Shown: in pieces, positions 29,331 through 38,430 of the stretch
Numbering within the stretch: the stretch's first letter is position 1
How the letters are laid out: each line of letters opens with the position of its first letter
Assembly: GCA_016714605.1 (NCBI GenBank)
Contig: JADKDL010000009.1
Coordinates: forward strand, 95,196 to 159,195
Direction: 5' to 3'
DNA: 64,000 nt
DNA from: Bacteroidales bacterium
Lineage (GTDB): Bacteria > Bacteroidota > Bacteroidia > Bacteroidales > UBA1715
Made by a program: the position numbers and the translations under genes
The notes under the pieces: generated by a model
Seen by the model: only the letters and a program-made list of their open reading frames with translations
Database searches by the model: none
Told to the model about the DNA's origin: nothing

Positions 29331-30158
29331 ATGCTGAAGAAAGGAAACACAAAAATAAAAACACTATTTTATTCAATTGGTTTGTTACTGCTGTGCATGT
29401 CTTGCGGAGAGGTGCCTATAATTGAACCTGCTCAAGAAGTAGAGAGCTTTTATGAGAATTTTGAAGGTAAAAACACCAGCCAATTTCATTTACTGGTTAA
29501 CGACTCACTTAAGAATTTAAGTTATCCAAGCTTCCTTCCAAATAACATAAACACAGCCCTTAAAAACACCCTCAATCCCGACGATTTTTTAAATAACGGC
29601 TATAGAACAGAACTGGCAATGTATAATTGTGCCAAATATAAAACAGTGGTAGCATATTCATTTAGTTTTATGATAGATAGCAACTACGCCGACTATGATT
29701 TTAATCTCATTTGCCAATGGCAAGACTTGCCCTATTACAACCAAGGTGAAGCATGGGAACCATACCCACCACTCCGCACCGCCTCTCCCCCGCTAGCTCT
29801 TGTTTATGCTGATAGTGTCTTGGATATAAAAATGAACAACGACCCCAATTCAAATAAGAAAACATTCAAAGTAGGTGATTCATACAAAGTAATAAAAGGG
29901 GTTTGGTATGAATTTTCAGCTCACGTATATTGGGATGATACCGATGAAGCATATATAGAAATTAAAATAAACGGCAACTATATGACACCTTTTAACGGAA
30001 CCGACTATAAATTCTACAACAAAAACCTTTATAACAGAGCCGGAAATTATTTCAAATTTGGGCAGTATAGAGGCAAAAACAAACCCGAAGTTGCAACCGT
30101 TGTGTATTTCGATAATATCTCAATCCAAAGCATTTATCCTTACGTTTCTAAACCATAA
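29331..30158 (+). CDS. Lipoprotein with heparin-lyase-like polysaccharide lyase fold
   Basis: The N-terminus has a lipoprotein signal (LLLCMSCGE, lipobox Cys). The body matches the polysaccharide lyase family typified by heparinase I (jelly roll): GYRTELAMYNC, YSFSFMIDSNYADYDF, LICQWQDLPYY, GVWYEFSAHVYW, AYIEIKINGNYM and YFKFGQYRG. Such proteins bind or cleave acidic polysaccharides at the cell surface. The substrate is not known. It is followed by a small barrel protein 6 bases later. Confidence 0.8.
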   Translation: MLKKGNTKIKTLFYSIGLLLLCMSCGEVPIIEPAQEVESFYENFEGKNTSQFHLLVNDSLKNLSYPSFLPNNINTALKNTLNPDDFLNNGYRTELAMYNCAKYKTVVAYSFSFMIDSNYADYDFNLICQWQDLPYYNQGEAWEPYPPLRTASPPLALVYADSVLDIKMNNDPNSNKKTFKVGDSYKVIKGVWYEFSAHVYWDDTDEAYIEIKINGNYMTPFNGTDYKFYNKNLYNRAGNYFKFGQYRGKNKPEVATVVYFDNISIQSIYPYVSKP

Positions 30159-30164
30159 ACGAAA

Positions 30165-30812
30165 ATGTCAAAAACATTCTATTTTACAATATGGTTGATA
30201 ATTGCGAATATCTTATTTATAAATCAGATATTTGCAAACGCGGATTATAAGATTAGTAATAAAACCTCAGCAACAAAAAATCACACCATACAGATTTCAT
30301 TTGGCAGTTTTAGGAACTCCTATTTTTACCCAATGACAAACCTAGGCTACCAATATGAAATTATAAATAAACACAGGTTTAGAACATCTGCTAATTTAAG
30401 ATCTTATGGCACTTTATTCTTCTTTACCAAAAGTGCTTACGACATTTCTCAACTTACTGAATTAAACATATTACACAAAAAAAGCAATTCTCTAGGCTTA
30501 TTTCTAGGCCTTGGCATAGATTGCCGATTGCGACTTGTAAAAGACGAGAGAAGCACCGCCCGGAGTGGTGTTGAGCCAATTATAAGTATAGTTCCTGAGT
30601 TTCAAAACGAACATATACTATTTAGAATTCCCTTTCAAACAGCATTCTATTCAAATGGTTTGGCTTTACGCATTATTCCCGAATTTGGCTATAATATAAA
30701 TAAAGTTTGGCAATTGTATATCAGCTATGGCATGAGCTATTACACTATTTACCAAACTAAAGCAAATGAGTGGCGTAGAGATTCATTCTTGGGGGTTAGA
30801 ATGCGGTTCTAA
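30165..30812 (+). CDS. Putative outer-membrane beta-barrel protein
   Basis: A signal peptide (SKTFYFTIWLIIANILFIN) is followed by amphipathic strands (HTIQISFGSFRNSYFYP, LGLFLGLGIDCRL, QLYISYGMSYYTIYQ) and a terminal Phe (FLGVRMRF). It starts 6 bases after the lyase-like lipoprotein, so the two are an operon. By inference it could help place or serve the lipoprotein. No family is recognised. Confidence 0.65.
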   Translation: MSKTFYFTIWLIIANILFINQIFANADYKISNKTSATKNHTIQISFGSFRNSYFYPMTNLGYQYEIINKHRFRTSANLRSYGTLFFFTKSAYDISQLTELNILHKKSNSLGLFLGLGIDCRLRLVKDERSTARSGVEPIISIVPEFQNEHILFRIPFQTAFYSNGLALRIIPEFGYNINKVWQLYISYGMSYYTIYQTKANEWRRDSFLGVRMRF

Positions 30813-31105
30813 TTATAGAATAGAATATAAAAATCCTTGTAAATAATAAATTTGCTCCATTAATTCACTGAATTAAAAACAATAATCTACACCAATAATC
30901 TTTCATTTCTTCAATTCAATACTATTAATCCGAAGCTATTGTGTTTATTGATTTGGCATAATACTTGTTTTGCAAGTCACAAAAATTCACAATAAGCTTA
31001 TTTATTCAAAAAATTCGAAATTTCAAGCAGCCTATTTTGTGTTTAGGCGGCAGAACGGTGCGGATTTTAATTCTTTTTTATTAGTAACTTTTAACAAAAC
31101 CAGAA

Positions 31106-32587
31106 ATGAATAAACTAAAAATTGGATTAATCAACTTGATAATCACTTTCTCCTTAACCGGATATGCACAGTTAAATAACTTTGATTTAGCAAAATACAA
31201 ACTTCCTGAAATGAAAAGGAAATCTATGGAAACAGATATAAATGCTTATGGTGAAAATTATATCTATGACCGTAAATACTCCATAGCAAACAACCAATTC
31301 AAGGATGAATCGAAATACAACAATCTTAATGCAAATTTAAACTTCGATTATTACTCAAATAGCGCAAAATTTCAAAGAGAAGCATATATTAACTTGTATT
31401 TTTCAGGTTATTACGATCATGATAAAAGAGATAGTTCAATAGACAGAATAAACTCTAGCTTTACAACTCAACAAAATACTCATCTAATAAACAGAAGATA
31501 TATTACAAATAGATTATTTTACGAAACAGATTTCTACTTCAACTACAATCTTTACAACAGTCAGTATCATCAAAAAAATTTCTACGATTCAACAGAATCA
31601 AATACAGAAAATAATTCTCAAACATTTTATGGAAATATACCTTTGAAAATTGGAATTGGTAGAATAGAACAAGTCCAAGACGCAAGACACGCAGTATATA
31701 TATTTAAAGAACTTTCGAGAAATGGAAGTGTATCGCCCGATAAAACAGATGAACAAATTATAGAATTTGCTCAATTCATTTCTCAACTAAACAATAAAAG
31801 ATTTTTCGATTCGCGCTTGAAAAGGATGAAACAAATTGAAAGCATTGATTCATTCTTGAGAGCTAATAATTATGTATTAAACTCTGATGCTAAGTATTTT
31901 ACAACTCTTGGTGATATTTGGGATTTTGGAGGCAGACCAATAAGAAATTCAGGAACCAGACTATCTGGTGTTTTTCAACCGGGATACTATATTTATGACT
32001 ATTATAGTAAAGATTTAATAAACGAATATGATAATTATCAAATAAAAAAAAGAAGTTTTGTATTAGATGGTGGAATTGAATTTAAACATGAAAAACCACT
32101 TAATCTTTACTGGCAAAATTCTATTGACTTGAACTGTTATGCCGGAATAATAAAAGGAATAAATGAGTTTGATCATTTTTATAATGATATTAAATACAAC
32201 ATTCCCAATTTACGAATAGGTTTTAAACATGCAATAGGTTTTTATCCGAACACCCGAACCGATCTAACTTTTAATTATTCGCTAGAATATATTCAACTAT
32301 TTGATAAAACAGATATTCAAAACAATATACCAGGAATAGAAGGCAAACGCATTTCAGCTTCGGCAGGTTTAGATTTGAATTATTATATTTCGCCACGATT
32401 TAAATTAAACGCAACATTCAGTATAAGAGACTCTTGGTCTGATTCTAATAACTTTGATTTGAGCTACGTGAATATGAATAGTACGCTTTATGATTTATCA
32501 ACAAACAGTTACAGTAGTAATGAATTTATCAAAAGAAATAATTTTCAAACTCATTATGGGCTGAGTCTTACATACAGTATATTCTAA
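31106..32587 (+). CDS. Hypothetical outer-membrane protein with GxGRIEQVQDARHA motif
   Basis: A signal peptide (LKIGLINLIITFSLTGYAQ) precedes 470 residues of amphipathic strands ending in YGLSLTYSIF. Mid-protein there is a helical plug-like part containing IPLKIGIGRIEQVQDARHAV, a motif I associate with a family of uncharacterised Bacteroidota outer-membrane proteins. No enzyme signature is seen. It stands alone between two intergenic regions. Confidence 0.7.
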   Translation: MNKLKIGLINLIITFSLTGYAQLNNFDLAKYKLPEMKRKSMETDINAYGENYIYDRKYSIANNQFKDESKYNNLNANLNFDYYSNSAKFQREAYINLYFSGYYDHDKRDSSIDRINSSFTTQQNTHLINRRYITNRLFYETDFYFNYNLYNSQYHQKNFYDSTESNTENNSQTFYGNIPLKIGIGRIEQVQDARHAVYIFKELSRNGSVSPDKTDEQIIEFAQFISQLNNKRFFDSRLKRMKQIESIDSFLRANNYVLNSDAKYFTTLGDIWDFGGRPIRNSGTRLSGVFQPGYYIYDYYSKDLINEYDNYQIKKRSFVLDGGIEFKHEKPLNLYWQNSIDLNCYAGIIKGINEFDHFYNDIKYNIPNLRIGFKHAIGFYPNTRTDLTFNYSLEYIQLFDKTDIQNNIPGIEGKRISASAGLDLNYYISPRFKLNATFSIRDSWSDSNNFDLSYVNMNSTLYDLSTNSYSSNEFIKRNNFQTHYGLSLTYSIF

Positions 32588-32699
32588 AAAAAACAATCAA
32601 TAGAAAATAAGAGTTTGCGTTTTCAAAACTTAACATAAAAAAAGATACGTTTATTTAATTGGAATATGAATTAAGAGTTGAAAATTATTATTTATTATT

Positions 32700-32900
32700 A
32701 AAACGGGCTGAAAGCCCAACTTAATTCAGCCCGATGGCATCGCCTCGGGTAAATTATGAACATTAAAAAGTCGCCCTGAAAGGGCAGTTTAATAATATTT
32801 TAAGCTGCCCTTTCAGGACGACTTTTTAAACAAAACTGAGAGCACCTAAGGCCTTGTCATTAGGCTGAACTTAATAGCCCTTCTATGGCGTTTATGTTAT
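32700..32900. repeat. Palindromic dispersed repeat cluster
   Basis: The first unit is aacgggctgaaagccca followed by ttcagcccgatggcatcgcc. The second is a long imperfect hairpin of aaaagtcgccctgaaagggc and gccctttcaggacgactttt (about 32768-32829). A third, ccttgtcattaggctgaact, follows. Such blocks are typical repeated intergenic units of Bacteroidota. No gene is seen between 32588 and 33061. Confidence 0.75.
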
Positions 32901-33061
32901 TTTACTACCTCCCATTCAAAACATTATAGCCCCCTAAACTTTCATATTAAAGCTCGTATTTCAAAATAGTAAATCCTAAAAATATTCATTTAAAATGTTA
33001 ATTAGCGTAATATAAAAGTAATTTTTGCGACATAATAGAAAATATTAAATAATAAAGAATT

Positions 33062-34138
33062 ATGGCAAAAGTATTGGAAACTATTAAACCTGGAGTAATT
33101 TCAGGAAATGATGTTCAAAAATTATTTGAAATTGCAAAAGCACAGAATTTTGCAATACCTGCAGTAAACGTAGTAGGAACAAACTCAGTAAATGCGGTTC
33201 TTGAGGCTGCGGCAAAAGTAAAATCGCCTGTGATTATACAATTCTCTAACGGTGGTGCTGGTTTTTATGCCGGTAAAGGTCTTAAATTAGAAGGACAAGG
33301 TGCAGCAATAGCTGGTGCAATAGCTGGTGCTTATCATGTTCATTTTCTTGCTGAAAAATATGGCATTCCGGTAATTCTCCATACCGACCACGCTGCAAAA
33401 AAATTGTTACCTTGGATTGACGGACTTCTTGATGCAGGTGAAGCATATTTTAAAACTAATGGTAAACCGTTGTTTAGCTCTCACATGCTCGATTTATCTG
33501 AAGAATCTCTTGAAGAAAACATAGAAACATGCAAAAAATATCTTGTTCGAATGAGTAAAATAGGCATGACTCTGGAAATAGAATTAGGTGTAACAGGTGG
33601 AGAAGAAGACGGCGTTGACAATAGCAGTGTTGACAATTCACTTTTATATACACAACCTAAAGAAGTTCATTTTGCTTATACTGAACTTAGTAAAGTATCT
33701 CCAAATTTCACAATAGCAGCTTCTTTTGGTAATGTACAGGGTGTATATAAGCCGGGTAATGTGAAACTTACTCCAAAAATTCTTAATGATTCTCAAAAAT
33801 TCATTAATGAAAAAGAAGGAACAAAAGGCTTACCGGTAAATTTTGTATTTCATGGAGGTTCTGGTTCTTCACAAGCAGAAATTCGTGAAGCAATAAGCTA
33901 TGGCGTTATAAAAATGAACATAGATACAGATACTCAATGGGCTGCTTGGGATGGTATTAGAAAATTTGACATTGCAAATCATGATTATTTGCAGGGACAA
34001 ATTGGTAATCCTGATGGAGACGATAAGCCTAACAAAAAATATTACGATCCTCGTGTTTGGTTAAGAAAATCTGAAGAGTCAGTAATTACTAGACTTGAGC
34101 AAGCATTTACCGACCTTAATGCAGTAAATGTTTTATAG
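33062..34138 (+). CDS. fbaA: Class II fructose-bisphosphate aldolase
   Basis: The protein (358 residues, full length) matches the long class II aldolases: FAIPAVNVVGTNSVNAVLEA, VIIQFSNGGAGFYAGKGL, VILHTDHAAKKLLPWIDG (zinc-binding His and Asp), ELGVTGGEEDGVDN, and NFVFHGGSGSSQAEI. It interconverts fructose-1,6-bisphosphate with glyceraldehyde-3-phosphate and dihydroxyacetone phosphate in glycolysis and gluconeogenesis, in the cytoplasm. It is a single-gene unit with its own terminator. Confidence 0.97.
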   Translation: MAKVLETIKPGVISGNDVQKLFEIAKAQNFAIPAVNVVGTNSVNAVLEAAAKVKSPVIIQFSNGGAGFYAGKGLKLEGQGAAIAGAIAGAYHVHFLAEKYGIPVILHTDHAAKKLLPWIDGLLDAGEAYFKTNGKPLFSSHMLDLSEESLEENIETCKKYLVRMSKIGMTLEIELGVTGGEEDGVDNSSVDNSLLYTQPKEVHFAYTELSKVSPNFTIAASFGNVQGVYKPGNVKLTPKILNDSQKFINEKEGTKGLPVNFVFHGGSGSSQAEIREAISYGVIKMNIDTDTQWAAWDGIRKFDIANHDYLQGQIGNPDGDDKPNKKYYDPRVWLRKSEESVITRLEQAFTDLNAVNVL

Positions 34139-34160
34139 TTTAAAACTTATTATATAAAAA

Positions 34161-34196
34161 AAATCCAACCTATTTCTTTGGGTTGGATTTTTTTTA
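34161..34196 (+). terminator. Rho-independent terminator after aldolase gene
   Basis: The 10-bp stem aaatccaacc (34161-34170) and ggttggattt (34181-34190) is followed by a T run, 23 bases past the stop. Confidence 0.93.
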
Positions 34197-34348
34197 TATA
34201 TAACATTATATGTTGGAAAATTCGTTTTTGTATTTACACAATAATTTCTACTTCTTTATATCCGGCTCGTATCAACTTTTTTTATATTATTTTCATAAAA
34301 AAATTATTATCTGTTCTAACACATGATAATGTAAAAAGGACAATGTAT

Positions 34349-34677
34349 TCAATTAATTTTAACCTGTAAGAGTTTTAAAATCTGAGCTAAGGTTTTATTG
34401 TTTTTATTTAGTACAATCAACTGAATATTATTTGTTATTGCATATTCTTGGACTTTTACACCAAGTTCAAAAGCTATAATTGCTTCAATATTAAATTCTG
34501 ACTTTAGAAATTCTATTAATTTTTTACCTACTTCGGTTTCGCTATTAAGAAAGTATTTTCTTGAAAAGTACAAGTCTGTTTTAATGTGTCAATAATTGCA
34601 AAATAAGGACTACGAGCAAACCGTAATGAAATGTTAGAATTATTCCTTTTATCTTCTATGGCTACAGCTGTAATCAT
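34349..34677 (-). CDS. NifX/NifB-C-terminal-like (dinitrogenase FeMo-cofactor type) protein, frameshifted
   Basis: The start at 34677 gives MITAVAIEDKRNNSNISLRF with ARSPYFAIID. A one-base shift near 34555 is needed to join it to SETEVGKKLIEFLKSEFNIE, AIIAFELGVKVQEYAI and LNKNNKTLAQILKLL. This is the small alpha/beta fold of the NifX/NafY/NifB-C family, which binds iron-sulfur or metal-cluster intermediates. No nitrogenase genes are near. Such proteins commonly occur beside DUF134 genes, as here, with a 4-bp overlap. Confidence 0.75.
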
Positions 34678-35096
34678 ATTTCTTGATTTGAATTATTTAA
34701 TTTCACAACATCAGTATTTGAACATAAAGGACATATAATGGTTTTCTGATGTACTGTGATATTGAAATTACTACAACATTTACTGCAACAATACCATTCG
34801 CCAACAAACATTGTATTACCACCTTCTATTAGAATCTGTCTCGCTTCGGTAAGCGCTTGTGCTATTTTCTGTCGAGCTCTTTCATAAATACGTGTAAGTG
34901 TTGGTCTTGAAACATTCATAAGCAATGCTGCATCAGCTTGATTCATATGCTCTTTGTCAAGTAAGCGAATAGATTCAAATTCATCTAAATGCAATATTAC
35001 CGGATCTGAAATTTCAGAAGCATAGAACCCCATAGGTAAAAAACCTTTTACTCGTGGAGGCATCTGAACATTACAACATCTTCGGGTACGTGGCAT
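34674..35096 (-). CDS. DUF134-family DNA-binding protein
   Basis: The start at 35096 (MPRTRRCCNVQMPPRVKGFL) is the conserved family start. A sigma-70 region-4-like helix-turn-helix follows (NQADAALLMNVSRPTLTRIY). The C-terminal part carries a zinc-ribbon-like Cys cluster (EWYCCSKCCSNF and IICPLCSN). DUF134 proteins are presumed regulators and are often paired with a NifX-like partner, the next gene here, which overlaps by four bases. Confidence 0.9.
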   Translation of the reverse strand: MPRTRRCCNVQMPPRVKGFLPMGFYASEISDPVILHLDEFESIRLLDKEHMNQADAALLMNVSRPTLTRIYERARQKIAQALTEARQILIEGGNTMFVGEWYCCSKCCSNFNITVHQKTIICPLCSNTDVVKLNNSNQEI

Positions 35097-35229
35097 GGAT
35101 TTATACTTTATTTTTATCAAATATAATGAACATACGTTTAATATGCAATTAAAAGACTTATAGATAAATATTATTTATTCAATGTCGTTTAGTTAAACAA
35201 ATAAAAATTCTTTTGTTTTTTAATTTACT

Positions 35230-35272
35230 CTTCGACTTCGCTCAGAGTCCGATAAGCTGAGCGGAGTCGAAG
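35230..35272. repeat. Palindromic intergenic repeat
   Basis: Inverted arms cttcgacttcgctcag (35230-35245) and ctgagcggagtcgaag (35257-35272) have one mismatch and an 11-base loop. This palindrome type is common in Bacteroidota intergenic DNA. It lies between the transporter and DUF134 genes and could also end transcription of the former. Confidence 0.8.
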
Positions 35273-35304
35273 CTAGTCTTTATGAACTAAATGACATTGA
35301 TTAT

Positions 35305-36645
35305 TTATTTATTTATTAAATTAGATAAATACATCATTTCAGTAATAACACCAGAAGGAACCTCTTTTTCATCAACTACTAAAATCTTATAGGTATTTTG
35401 CTCCTTCATCTTTTTAGCAATTGCTTCTATTGGTGTTGTTTCAGAAAATATCAATATTGGTTTTAGCTCTATTGACGATATTTCTTGAGTAATATCATTA
35501 CTCGAATTTATTACATGATCAAAAAGATTTCTAGTATTTAATATTCCTATAGGCTTATTACTTTCATCTAGTACTACCAAAGAATGAATATGCTCATGTT
35601 CCAATAAATCTATTGCATTTTGAACAGTATCACTGAGCGATATTGTAAATATACCTTTTCGCATTATATCTCTGGCAACATCGGGAGGGGCTGCACCAAA
35701 AATTTTGTCGGTAAATTTTGTATACCATGCTCCGGCTTGAACTTGAATAATATATGCCAAAGAAATAATTAAAGCTATTTCAGAACCATTTTCCTTGAAA
35801 ACGGTCATTGCAATAGCAAGAGCTATAGATAGATTACGCATAACACTACCATATACTAATGCTATAGCATCGCCACGTTTAAAAAAGTATTTGCCTATAA
35901 TTGAACTAAGAGCAAAATTTACTGCATACATTATCACGAGTGGAACAATATACTTTAATAATACCGCTGGATTAGAAATTATTACCTCTGCCTTAAGAGC
36001 AATTGCAACAAATACTATACTCAATACTCCAAGAGTTGAAATGGGTGGAAATTTAGCTTTCAAATCTTTTTGATATTTTGCCATGCCATACTTTTTTATT
36101 AAAAATTGCTGTGTAGCATAACCAAAAACCATTGGTAGAAAGACAACAATAATTATTTGTTGAAAAACTTTTCCTAGAGGAATGTTAATATTTGCACCCA
36201 GAAATAGTTGTAAATATAAAGGTGTTAATACAGAACCTAGTATCAATCCTACAATTGTCATTTTTACAGCTGCCGGCATATTACCTTTTGCAAATCCAGT
36301 CCATGAAATTGTCATACCCGATGTAGGTAATAAAGCTGTCAATAATAAACCAAGAATAATAAATGGAGAATCAGCAAAAAACAACTTACCAAGAAGAAGA
36401 CCAAGAAAAGGAATAATTAGAAAATTAATTACTTGAGTTACAATTTGCACTTTCATTCCACCCTTAGCCAATAGTTGCTTGAAGTTTAGATTTACCATCA
36501 TTGGATATACCATTACAAACGTAAGTGGCAGAATAAGCGGTTTCAATACTTGAGCATCAAAATTTGCCCCATATACAATGCCTAAAATCATAAAAACTGG
36601 TATACTCCACACCAACTTCTGTTGTAAAAATTGTAGCGTTTTCAT
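35305..36645 (-). CDS. ACR3/BASS-type transporter fused to two CBS domains
   Basis: About 310 residues with ten hydrophobic segments match the bile acid:sodium symporter/arsenite efflux superfamily: PLTFVMVYPMMVNLNFKQLL, LLTALLPTSGMTISWTGFAK (the conserved Pro region of helix 4) and YGSVMRNLSIALAIAM. A tail of about 130 residues then forms two CBS domains (VQNAIDLLEHEHIHSLVVLD and PIEAIAKKMKEQNTYKILVV). CBS pairs usually sense adenine nucleotides, so transport may be gated by energy state (inference). The exported substrate could be arsenite, but no ars genes are adjacent. Confidence 0.85.
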   Translation of the reverse strand: MKTLQFLQQKLVWSIPVFMILGIVYGANFDAQVLKPLILPLTFVMVYPMMVNLNFKQLLAKGGMKVQIVTQVINFLIIPFLGLLLGKLFFADSPFIILGLLLTALLPTSGMTISWTGFAKGNMPAAVKMTIVGLILGSVLTPLYLQLFLGANINIPLGKVFQQIIIVVFLPMVFGYATQQFLIKKYGMAKYQKDLKAKFPPISTLGVLSIVFVAIALKAEVIISNPAVLLKYIVPLVIMYAVNFALSSIIGKYFFKRGDAIALVYGSVMRNLSIALAIAMTVFKENGSEIALIISLAYIIQVQAGAWYTKFTDKIFGAAPPDVARDIMRKGIFTISLSDTVQNAIDLLEHEHIHSLVVLDESNKPIGILNTRNLFDHVINSSNDITQEISSIELKPILIFSETTPIEAIAKKMKEQNTYKILVVDEKEVPSGVITEMMYLSNLINK

Positions 36646-36957
36646 AAAAATAAAATTAAAATTTGAAAATATGTTAATTTGAAAATTAATTCTGATAATT
36701 ATTATATTTAATATATAAATTAACTTTTACTATTGTATAGATTACTGTATTATTATGATTTTCATTCTATTAAATCTCATTTTAGTAAATGATTTAAGCA
36801 ATTCATTAATATTATATAAATAAAATCCATGCAAATATAATGAACATATGTTCATTATATTCTTTATTTTTAATTTTTTTTTCAAAAAAAAAATTAATCT
36901 TATTATATGAAGATTTCATTTCTCAATAGAAATATAGAACATTGATGATTACTTATT
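36646..36957. other. AT-rich region without a gene, upstream of an orphan terminator
   Basis: No open frame or repeat is visible, yet a strong terminator oriented for plus-strand transcripts follows. The promoter of the minus-strand transporter gene must also lie here. Confidence 0.3.
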
Positions 36958-37000
36958 AAACTAAGTTGGGTATCACCCCCATACCCAACTTAGTTTTTTT
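36958..37000 (+). terminator. Orphan intrinsic terminator
   Basis: The stem aaactaagttgggtat with atacccaacttagttt (16 bp, perfect) surrounds a C-rich loop and ends in eight Ts. No plus-strand gene ends in the 300 bases before it. Confidence 0.75.
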
Positions 37001-37070
37001 ATGTTTATTAATCTTTGATTTAATTTGTAGCATTTGGAATAATAATCAATGAGAAAAAAACAAAAAAACA

Positions 37071-37103
37071 TTTGGAAAGTTCATTTATATCTTTATATAT
37101 TTG
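37071..37103 (+). promoter_or_regulatory. Putative Bacteroidota promoter
   Basis: TTTG at 37071-37074 and TATATTTG at 37096-37103 match the -33 and -7 elements, with a spacer of 21 bases (usual 19-21). The next start codon is at 37206. Confidence 0.5.
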
Positions 37104-37205
37104 CCACCGTCAATTATTAACTCTATCATCTTTTATATTTAACTGTATTTTAATACTATAATGCAGATAAAAACAAACTAAGTAAAAATAAAAATCAATA
37201 ATAAT

Positions 37206-38352
37206 ATGAAAAAATCATTTAATCCCCTTATTTTTTTAGCTTCACTAGGAGCAGGTGGTATATCGGTAGCACCATTTACTTATTTTCAGTACATAGTACA
37301 TAAAGGAGAAGGACTCATAACCAATGCACAATTGCAACAGTTAATTAATTCGAGTTCTGATGCAGTATTTTTTCACTCTGCTTAAAATAATTATGCTTGT
37401 ATTTGGCACACTTCATTTTGTACTTACATTCAGATTACTTTCACAATATTTTGGATGGAAAAAAACAGGTGCATACAAGGAATTGCTCTACGATCCAAAT
37501 AAAAACACCGGAATTTTGGCTATGTACACCAGTTTGGCAATGACATTTAACGTTTTTATAGGCGTAATAAGATTTTTTGTTCCTGCACTTTCAACAAATT
37601 TTCAAGCACTCATGCTCCCTGCATTATTGGTATGGGCAATATTGTGGTTAGTAACCATGTACACAGAAATAAAACTTTTGAAAATATCATTCGAACGAGA
37701 TTTTGACATAAACAAAATCTCATTTGGGTGGCTGCTGCAACCTTTTGCATTGGGTATGGTAACCGTTGCTGGTACAGGAATAGCAGCTATGGCAAAACAA
37801 CCGGATATAGCTCATACAGCAGCATTTATGTCGGTTGTCTCGGGTTCTATGGGGCTGTTTTTACTATTTGTAAAACTCATTACCATTTTCAAAAGTCATT
37901 TTAATATGAAAGGCGTACCTGAAAGACAGTTTTTACCAAGTTTCTTGATTGTTGTACCAATTACAACCTTATATGCAATTACAGCTTTTAGATTAGGTCA
38001 TTATTTTGAACATCAATTTGGTTATCATTTCGATGCTTTTTTCATACTAACTATAATGATTCCTTTTGCTTTTCAAACTTGGTACTTAGGTTTTGGTATG
38101 GCAATGCTAAAAAACTACTTCAAAAAAGATTTCTTCAAAAAAGAATATTACATTACCCTTTGGGCATTTATTTGTCCGTTTGTTGGATATTCGGTTTTAG
38201 GTAGTTTCTTTTACAAATTATACATGCCCAACATGGTTGTACAGACTGTCATTCTTATATCATTAGGATTAGCAATTACATTTTTCGTATTCGTTGCATA
38301 TAGATTTTTGAAATATGAGTATGGCACAGAGAAAAAACTTGCTACAGTTTAG
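37206..38352 (+). CDS. Polytopic membrane protein (TDT/TsoY-like), frameshifted near its N-terminus
   Basis: The start at 37206 reads MKKSFNPLIFLASLGAGGIS and continues to DAVFFHSA before a stop. The rest is in another frame from 37360 (MQYFFTLLKIIMLVFGTLHF). A one-base correction in the run of Ts at 37367 joins them. The complete protein of about 380 residues has roughly nine or ten membrane helices. The LGAGG turn in the first helix and the overall layout resemble tellurite-resistance/dicarboxylate (TDT)-type or TsoY-type membrane proteins, but this is a weak match and no substrate is suggested. Confidence 0.65.
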
Positions 38353-38375
38353 TTTTTATAAATTATGATTGGAGT

Positions 38376-38412
38376 AAAAGAGGCTGTCTAAAATGGGCAG
38401 TCTCTTTCTTTA
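38376..38412. terminator. Terminator hairpin between convergent genes
   Basis: Arms aaagaggctgtc (38377-38388) and ggcagtctcttt (38396-38407) pair with two G-T wobbles and are followed by a T-rich run. They separate the membrane protein gene from the convergent regulator gene. Confidence 0.7.
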
Positions 38413-38430
38413 CAATCTACCCACATCAAC

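Noticed and set aside
34349..34677. Nitrogen fixation genes
   Set aside because: The NifX-like fold occurs widely without nitrogenase, and no nifHDK or nifB radical-SAM gene is nearby; the DUF134 partner is the usual non-nif context.
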